From Oscillospiraceae bacterium (GTDB lineage: Bacteria > Bacillota > Clostridia > Oscillospirales > Acutalibacteraceae): DNA of 64,000 nt. Below, piece by piece: positions 58,757-64,000 of this stretch. The notes beneath the pieces were generated by a model. The model was not told the origin of the DNA. It made no database searches and saw nothing but the letters and a program-made list of their open reading frames with translations. A program made the position numbers and the translations under genes. The stretch lies in assembly GCA_015065935.1 (NCBI GenBank), contig SVPI01000006.1:17112-81111 (forward strand), read 5' to 3'. Each line of letters starts with the position of its first letter. Within the stretch, counting starts at the first letter, position 1.

Positions 58757-58839
58757 AATAAAAAGTCCTTTCAAGGTTGAAAATGTTAAAAGATTATGTT
58801 AAAATATTTCTGACAAATTTTATTTTTCGGAGGCGCAAT

Positions 58840-59895
58840 ATGATTTATAAAAACAAGAAAAACATTGAGCCAAGATGGATAAATTTTGAAAATTTAACGG
58901 GGGAGAGAGGCGGCGCCGCCAAGGCGAATTACGGCGCTAAAGGTCACGCCTTTGAACATCTTGAAAGCGGTGAAGAAAAGGTGCTTTGCGACCTTGAGGC
59001 TTCGGGAATTGTGAGAAGAATCTGGATTACTTTGAACGAAAGGCAACCCGAAATTTTGCACGGCGTAAGACTTAAAATGTTTTGGGATGACAGTGTAAGC
59101 CCTCAAGTTGACGTGCCCCTTGGCGATTTCTTTTGTATGGCTCTCGGCACAATGCGAGGCTTTGAAAATCAGTTTTTCTCCACTGCCGAGGGAAGAAGCT
59201 TTTGTTGTTTTATCCCAATGCCGTTTAAAAAGCATTGCAAAATTACAATAACCAACCAAACCGAAAAATACATCCACTCGCTTTTTTACGATATAAACCT
59301 CACCTTGGAAGAGGTGGGCGATGAGGATATGTACTTTTGTGCCGATTTTAAGGACTGCGTTAACGAACTTGAGCAGGACGTTGAAATTTTCAAAGCTGAA
59401 AATTTCAGCGGCAGATTTTTGGGTACAAGCATTGGCGTTTATCCCGACACCGAAAAATACGGTGATATGTGGTGGGGTGAAGGCGAGGTCAAGATTTACC
59501 TCGACGGTGACACACAGTTTCCTACTCTTGCAGGAACAGGCGCCGAGGATTACATCGGCTCAGCCTGGGAGCTCGGCGAATTTATAAACAGAACAACGGG
59601 TTGTGTAAGCAAAGAAGAAAACAAAGTTTCAATGTATCGCTTCCACATTGATGACCCCATTTTCTTTGAAAAGGGAATAAAGGTGACCCTTCAGGCAATG
59701 GGCGGCGGTATGGCGGACAAGGTGAAAGCGGCAATGGAAAAAGGCTCGCCCTGCGCACCCGTTTTTTATGATTATGACGGACAGCACAGAATTTACAAAC
59801 AAGAATATAACCCCGAAGATTTAAACGGTTGGGTTAACTTTTTCCGCTGTGACCGATACAGAGTTACGGCATATTATTACAAATCGGTGATTTAA
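58840..59895 (+). CDS. DUF2961/GH172-family protein
   Basis: 351 residues. Typical DUF2961 features: ASGIVRRIWITLNE, VDVPLGDFFCMALG, FCCFIPMPF, LAGTGAEDYIGSAW. Some members are GH172 fructofuranosidases or arabinofuranosidases acting on complex glycans, so a glycosidase is likely, with unknown substrate. No signal peptide, so cytoplasmic. ATG 58840 has CGGAGG upstream; the frame opens earlier at 58777 without a ribosome site. Followed by a membrane protein gene two bases on. Confidence 0.82.
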   Translation: MIYKNKKNIEPRWINFENLTGERGGAAKANYGAKGHAFEHLESGEEKVLCDLEASGIVRRIWITLNERQPEILHGVRLKMFWDDSVSPQVDVPLGDFFCMALGTMRGFENQFFSTAEGRSFCCFIPMPFKKHCKITITNQTEKYIHSLFYDINLTLEEVGDEDMYFCADFKDCVNELEQDVEIFKAENFSGRFLGTSIGVYPDTEKYGDMWWGEGEVKIYLDGDTQFPTLAGTGAEDYIGSAWELGEFINRTTGCVSKEENKVSMYRFHIDDPIFFEKGIKVTLQAMGGGMADKVKAAMEKGSPCAPVFYDYDGQHRIYKQEYNPEDLNGWVNFFRCDRYRVTAYYYKSVI

Positions 59896-59896
59896 A

Positions 59897-60496
59897 ATGA
59901 AAATGAACGAAACCATTTTAGCGCAGGTAAAGCGCAGTGAGGAAAAATATAACATTCGCTATGCCAAAAAGGATGGCTCCCTTTACGGCGGCTTTAGAAC
60001 GGCTTACCTTGTAAGCTACATTTTCGCCGCGGTTTTTGCCGCCTTTGTTATTTTAGGAATTTGGTTTAACGATGAAATTTCCGCAAACCTAAACACCGTT
60101 TACACCATTGGCGCATTTTTGGTTTTGGGGTTTTTTGGGTGTCTTTTTGGCGGCTTTAAAATTTCCCTTGGCACCGCCATTTGCGCCATTCCTGTTAGCG
60201 TTTGGGCTGTGATTTGCTTTGGAAAACTGCTAATAGACCCCGCAGGCCTTTTAGGGCTTAACGGCAAGTTTTATTGGGCGCACCTGCTGCCCATTTTAGT
60301 AATGGTTGTCAGCGTCGCCGTAATGCTTATAATAGACCTTCGTGCAAGGTATATTTTAAAGAAGGGTTATGAAAAAATTACTGAGCGGCTTTATGCCGAA
60401 TATTCCACCCACGCTGAAAACCTTTCCGAGGAGGAATGGGAACAGTTTTTGAAAAATTACGACCCAAGACCGAAGAAAACGAAGAAAGAAAAATAA
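59897..60496 (+). CDS. hypothetical four-helix membrane protein
   Basis: 199 residues: about four membrane helices between residues 35 and 150 (VSYIFAAVFAAFVILGIWF, GAFLVLGFFGCLFGGF, ICAIPVSVWAVICF, LLPILVMVVSVAVMLIIDL) and a charged cytoplasmic tail ending in KKTKKEK. No family recognised. Co-transcribed with the GH172-like gene. The 240 bases after it hold the greA promoter and leader. Confidence 0.7.
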   Translation: MKMNETILAQVKRSEEKYNIRYAKKDGSLYGGFRTAYLVSYIFAAVFAAFVILGIWFNDEISANLNTVYTIGAFLVLGFFGCLFGGFKISLGTAICAIPVSVWAVICFGKLLIDPAGLLGLNGKFYWAHLLPILVMVVSVAVMLIIDLRARYILKKGYEKITERLYAEYSTHAENLSEEEWEQFLKNYDPRPKKTKKEK

Positions 60497-60615
60497 AAAA
60501 CGAAAAATTTCGCGGGCGGCCAATGGTCGCCCGATTATTTTAACATAATTTTTCTCCCTTTTCAATGATAGCAAAATGAAAATTTTGGCTAAAAATTTAA
60601 ATAAAATTTATTTTC

Positions 60616-60644
60616 TTGACATATTTGTAAATTATATATATAAT
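60616..60644 (+). promoter_or_regulatory. consensus promoter of greA-lysS
   Basis: TTGACA (60616-60621), 17 bases, TATAAT (60639-60644): a perfect consensus pair. The leader of about 85 bases contains the hairpin ACGGAA-GGG-TTCCGT (about 60689-60703) followed by T/A-rich DNA. Confidence 0.88.
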
Positions 60645-60734
60645 ATTGAAATATGACTGTGTATAATGCACGGCAGTTCGATTGGTCACGGAAGGGTTCC
60701 GTTATTATTATAATTTTTAAGGAGTTCATTCACA

Positions 60735-61208
60735 ATGGCTAAGGTAATCAAACTCACTCCCGACGGTCTTAAAAAGGTTCAGGAGGAGCTGGAAAACTTA
60801 AAGACGGTCGGCAGAACCGAAATTGCCGAAAGAATTAAAATCGCCAGAGGCTATGGCGACCTTTCGGAAAACAGCGAATATGACGAGGCTAAAAACGAGC
60901 AGGCTAAAATTGAGGCTCGAATAGTTGACCTTGAGATTATTCTAAACAACTATGAGCTTATTTCCGATTCCAAGGGCAAGCCCAAAGCAGTTCAGGTAGG
61001 CTCAAAGGTTAAGGTTTTAGATGTTGAATTTGAAGAGGAAATGGAATTTAAGGTTGTTGGCTCCTCTGAAGCTGACCCTGACAACGGCTTTATTTCCGAT
61101 GAATCCCCTGTTGGTAAGGCACTTATCGGCGCAAAGGTTGGAGATAAGGTAACGGTTGAAGTAAACGCAAACGAATTTGTTTACGAGGTTCTTTCCATTT
61201 CTAAATAA
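60735..61208 (+). CDS. greA: transcription elongation factor GreA
   Basis: 157 residues. N-terminal coiled coil with the acidic tip DLSENSEYDEAKNEQ that enters the RNA polymerase secondary channel to stimulate cleavage of backtracked RNA; C-terminal FKBP-like domain with SPVGKALIGAKVGDKV. AAGGAG precedes the ATG. Upstream of lysS, a frequent Firmicute arrangement. Confidence 0.96.
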   Translation: MAKVIKLTPDGLKKVQEELENLKTVGRTEIAERIKIARGYGDLSENSEYDEAKNEQAKIEARIVDLEIILNNYELISDSKGKPKAVQVGSKVKVLDVEFEEEMEFKVVGSSEADPDNGFISDESPVGKALIGAKVGDKVTVEVNANEFVYEVLSISK

Positions 61209-61244
61209 TCATTTTTTAAAAAAGCGCGAAGGATGTGAAGAAAA

Positions 61245-62744
61245 ATGTCAGAAAACAACAATGTAACTGCTGAGGTTAATGTAAACGAGCTTATAAAGGT
61301 GCGCCGCGATAAACTTACCGCCCTTAAAGAGGCAGGAAATGACCCCTTTGTTATCACAAAGTTCGATTTTGATGCAAAGGCTCTTGATATAAAAAACAAT
61401 TTCGAGGAATATGAGGGCAAAACCGTTAAAATTGCAGGCCGTATTATGAGCCGCCGCATTATGGGTAAGGCAAGCTTTTGCAATATTCAGGATACCTCCG
61501 CTAATATACAAAGCTATGTTCGCCGTGATGATGTTGGCGAGGAGCCTTATGCTCAGTTCAAAAAGATGGACATTGGCGACATTGTAGGCCTTGAGGGCTT
61601 TGTGTTCAAAACCCAGACAGGGGAAATTTCCATTCACGCTAAAAGCATTGTTCTTCTTTCAAAATCCCTTTTGCCCCTGCCCGAAAAGTTTCACGGCCTG
61701 AAAGACACCGACCTTCGCTATCGCCAGCGCTATGTTGACCTTATTGTTAATCCCGAGGTTAAGCGCAACTTTGTAATCCGCTCAAAGTTTATCAAGTTTA
61801 TGAGAGAATATCTTGATAATATGGATTATATCGAGGTTGAAACACCTGTACTTAACACCATAGTAGGCGGTGCGGCGGCTAGACCGTTCGTTACCCATCA
61901 CAACACACTTGACATACCCATGTATATGCGTATCGCCACCGAGCTGCCCTTAAAGCGTCTTATAGTTGGCGGTATGGACCGTGTTTACGAAATCGGTAGG
62001 ATTTTCCGTAACGAAGGTATGGACCCCAAGCATAACCCCGAATTTACAACGGTTGAGCTTTATCAGGCCTATGCCGATTTCCACGATATGATGGACATTG
62101 CCGAGGGCATTATCTCAGGCGCCGCAAAGGAAATTCTCGGCACCTACCAATTAGAGTGGATGGGCGAAAAAATTGACCTTACCCCCGGCTGGCGCAGACT
62201 TTCTATGGTTGATGCTGTTAAGGAATATGTCGGCATTGATTTCGGCGCTATTTCGGACGATGCCGAGGCAGTTGCCGCCGCAAAGGCAGTTGGTGTCGAG
62301 CTAGCCGACACTGCCGATAAAACATGGGGCAACGCTCTTTATGCCTGCTTTGACCAGAGGGTTGAGGAAAAGCTTATTCAGCCTACATTTATAACAATGT
62401 ATCCCGTTGAGGTTTCTCCTCTTACAAAGGCATCGCCTTCAGACCCCAGGCTCACCGAACGCTTTGAGCTTTTCATTTGCCACAGCGAGCTTGCAAACGC
62501 CTACAGCGAGCTTAACGACCCCGATGTTCAGCGTGCACGCTTTGAAAAGCAGCTGGAGCTCAGAGACCGCGGCGATGACGAAGCCGAGATGCTGGATGAA
62601 GATTTCTTAACCGCCCTGCAGTACGGTATGCCCCCAACAGGCGGTATGGGAATCGGCGTTGACAGAACAGTTATGCTGCTAACAGGCTCCGATACAATTA
62701 GAGAAGTAATCCTGTTCCCCACAATGAAGCCCCTCGCAGAGTAA
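61245..62744 (+). CDS. lysS: lysyl-tRNA synthetase, class II
   Basis: 499 residues. N-terminal OB fold (VKIAGRIMSRRIMGKASFCN), motif 1 region VRSKFIKFMREYLD with VETPVLN, motif 2 RNEGMDPKHNPEFTTVELY, motif 3 GMGIGVDRTVMLLTGSDTIR. Complete. Shares the greA promoter; strong terminator follows. Confidence 0.97.
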   Translation: MSENNNVTAEVNVNELIKVRRDKLTALKEAGNDPFVITKFDFDAKALDIKNNFEEYEGKTVKIAGRIMSRRIMGKASFCNIQDTSANIQSYVRRDDVGEEPYAQFKKMDIGDIVGLEGFVFKTQTGEISIHAKSIVLLSKSLLPLPEKFHGLKDTDLRYRQRYVDLIVNPEVKRNFVIRSKFIKFMREYLDNMDYIEVETPVLNTIVGGAAARPFVTHHNTLDIPMYMRIATELPLKRLIVGGMDRVYEIGRIFRNEGMDPKHNPEFTTVELYQAYADFHDMMDIAEGIISGAAKEILGTYQLEWMGEKIDLTPGWRRLSMVDAVKEYVGIDFGAISDDAEAVAAAKAVGVELADTADKTWGNALYACFDQRVEEKLIQPTFITMYPVEVSPLTKASPSDPRLTERFELFICHSELANAYSELNDPDVQRARFEKQLELRDRGDDEAEMLDEDFLTALQYGMPPTGGMGIGVDRTVMLLTGSDTIREVILFPTMKPLAE

Positions 62745-62745
62745 T

Positions 62746-62790
62746 AAAAAGCCGAAAACGCTTATTTCAAGGCGTTTTCGGCTTTTTGTT
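62746..62790 (+). terminator. terminator after lysS
   Basis: AAAAAGCCGAAAACGC (62746-62761) pairs with GCGTTTTCGGCTTTTT (62772-62787). Confidence 0.9.
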
Positions 62791-62817
62791 TATCCAAATT
62801 ATTGCTCCAAAATGCGG

Positions 62818-62887
62818 TTTACGACAGATTTACGACAAATGGGCAGGTTAACAGTCCTTGAAAATTGCGACAATAAGGTGTCGTAAA
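62818..62887. repeat. TTTACGACA repeats in the lysS-ABC gap
   Basis: TTTACGACA at 62818-62826 and 62829-62837 (11 bp apart, direct) and inverted as TGTCGTAAA at 62879-62887. Further on, GATGAAAA/TTTTTCATC (about 62940-62964) forms a palindrome just before a TATAAT at about 62975. The remaining gap shows no gene. It may be an integration boundary or a regulator-binding region. Confidence 0.45.
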
Positions 62888-63013
62888 TGTAGCCAAATGT
62901 ACCAACTGAATTACCGCTTATATTAGAAATAGAACCGAATAGATGAAAAACGAGATTTTTCATCATTGAAGTGCTATAATTCAGTAAACATATTTACGGA
63001 AAGGACAGATTGT

Positions 63014-63742
63014 ATGTATGCCATAAGGACTGCTAATCTAACTAAAAAATATAAGGATATCATTGCGGTAGACCAATTAAATTTGCAGGTTAAAAAAGGC
63101 GAATTGTTTTCTCTGCTCGGTGTAAATGGTGCCGGTAAAACAACCACGATTAAAATGCTGTCCTGCCTTACACAGCCCACAAGCGGAGATGCCTTTCTTA
63201 ACGGAAAAAGCATTTGCAATGATTCTGCTGCCGTGAAATCGCTTATAGCCGTTTCTCCGCAGGAAACAGCGGTTGCACCCGGCCTTTCGGTTCAGGAGAA
63301 CCTTGAACTGATGTGCGGTGTTCACGGTTTTACAAAGGACAAGCAAAATGTGAAAATTACAGAGCTTACTGAACTACTCGGATTGGAATCTGTTAGTAAG
63401 AAAAAGGCCGGCAAACTGTCCGGAGGCTGGCAACGCCGACTGAGTATTGCAATGGCACTGATCAGCGAGCCGGAGATATTATTCCTTGATGAACCTACAC
63501 TTGGTCTTGATGTGCTTGCCCGAAGCGATTTGTGGGATCTGATTCGTTCTCTTAAAGGGAAGGTTACCATTATTCTGACAACGCACTATATGGAAGAAGC
63601 AGAAGCTTTGTCTGACCGTATCGCTATTATGAAAGACGGCAAGCTTCTTGTTTGTGATACTGCTGACAAGATAAAGGAAACAGCAGGAACGGATAATTTC
63701 GAGCAAGCATTTATTCGCATCGCTAAGGGGGTGGCAAAATGA
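63014..63742 (+). CDS. ABC-2 type transporter ATP-binding protein
   Basis: 242 residues. Walker A GVNGAGKTTTIK, Q-loop VSPQETAV, signature LSGGWQRRLSIAMAL, Walker B ILFLDEPTLGLD and H-loop TTHYMEEAEALSDR: a catalytically complete CcmA/NatA-type ATPase for drug or lipid export. ATG 63014 follows AAAGGA; the frame opens earlier at 62966, upstream of a likely -10. Overlaps the permease (ATGA). Codon use (more CTG/ATC, fewer GTT/ATT) differs from lysS, suggesting acquisition. Confidence 0.92.
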   Translation: MYAIRTANLTKKYKDIIAVDQLNLQVKKGELFSLLGVNGAGKTTTIKMLSCLTQPTSGDAFLNGKSICNDSAAVKSLIAVSPQETAVAPGLSVQENLELMCGVHGFTKDKQNVKITELTELLGLESVSKKKAGKLSGGWQRRLSIAMALISEPEILFLDEPTLGLDVLARSDLWDLIRSLKGKVTIILTTHYMEEAEALSDRIAIMKDGKLLVCDTADKIKETAGTDNFEQAFIRIAKGVAK

Positions 63743-64000
63743 GAATGCTCACTTTTGCAAACAGAAATACGAAAGAAATATTACGAGATCCGCTGACACT
63801 TATCTTTGGACTTGGCTTTCCCCTTGTTTTGATTTTGTTGTTAAGCGCTATACAAGCAAATATCCCCGTAAAACTGTTTGAAATACAGCATTTAACACCA
63901 GGTATAACGGTTTTTGGTTTGGCATTTATGTCTCTATTTTCGGCAACCATTATCGCAAAAGACAGAGGTAGTTCGCTATTGCAGCGTTTATATACAACGC
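63739..64000 (+). CDS. ABC-2 type transporter permease (partial)
   Basis: First 87 codons; continues past the right edge. Starts MRMLTFANRNTKEILRDPLT, then a first membrane helix LIFGLGFPLVLILLLSAIQA and ITVFGLAFMSLFSATIIA, then KDRGSSLLQRLYTT, the N-terminal pattern of ABC-2 permeases. Its ATG overlaps the ATPase stop by four bases (ATGA). Confidence 0.86.
   Translation, partial: MRMLTFANRNTKEILRDPLTLIFGLGFPLVLILLLSAIQANIPVKLFEIQHLTPGITVFGLAFMSLFSATIIAKDRGSSLLQRLYTT

Overview
The window looks like chromosome of a spore-forming, Gram-positive, low-to-mid GC Firmicute of class Clostridia, most likely an uncultured Oscillospirales/Ruminococcaceae-type gut lineage. The grounds are the gene order dnaA-dnaN-S4 protein-recF-remB-gyrB-gyrA, a spoIIID gene, a Cys T-box, lipoproteins with Firmicute lipoboxes, near-consensus sigma-A promoters, and canonical Firmicute parS sites (TGTTTCACGTGAAACA). 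The taxonomic placement is inference. All coordinates, spacings and motifs were read by eye; no search or folding program was run.

Layout. 1-5 kb: end of a MurF-like/hydrolase pair, dusB-vanY-like operon, yebC, a DUF3048 lipoprotein. 5.0-6.0 kb: tRNA-Arg(ACG), a palindromic block carrying an inverted copy of the tRNA 3' end, a truncated four-helix-bundle gene and an orphan barstar. 6.0-10.4 kb (minus): a maltodextrin-type ABC importer plus malQ. 10.4-21.3 kb: the replication origin region, with DnaA boxes between dnaA and dnaN, gyrase genes, and two parS sites about 5.7 kb apart. 21.3-22.7 kb: spoIIID with a sigma-E-like promoter inside an inverted repeat, a small Cys-rich ORF, a small HTH regulator, and a structured repeat. 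22.7-29.8 kb (minus): QueG-like protein, a heterodimeric ABC exporter, a HAD phosphatase, lepA. 30-42.7 kb (plus): mfd, a lipoprotein, a two-component system, yqhQ, prmC, recA, recX, rimO, pgsA. 42.7-48 kb: Cys T-box, cysE, cysS, trmN6, rsmI and an LCP protein. 48-54.5 kb: accessory stretch with a DUF2975/HTH/DUF4173 operon, a flavin-reductase/rubredoxin fusion, an XRE/ImmA pair divergent from phage-like genes, and a barnase fossil followed by barstar. 54.5-58.2 kb (minus): pgk-tpiA-gpmI. 58-62.8 kb: trmL, a GH172-like enzyme, greA-lysS. 62.8-64 kb: start of an ABC-2 transporter that looks compositionally different.

Most striking observation. Two non-coding elements, at 10447-10725 (minus) and 22327-22637 (plus), have unrelated long terminal inverted repeats but the same internal architecture. 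Both have a hairpin capped by GC-GTCA-GC, then a long stem whose tip is nearly identical in both (GAAGCCGACAAA ... TTTCAAG[T/G]TTTGAGGCAAA). Stem sequences differ while pairing is kept, so this appears to be a conserved structured RNA or single-stranded-DNA element that I do not recognise. One copy sits in the putative leader of the maltodextrin operon, directly against its ribosome binding site and next to oriC. Other points worth checking are the spoIIID start-site hairpin, the barnase fossil, the tRNA-linked palindromic block, a family of REP-like hairpins, and a recurrent intergenic GTTTACATAAT motif.
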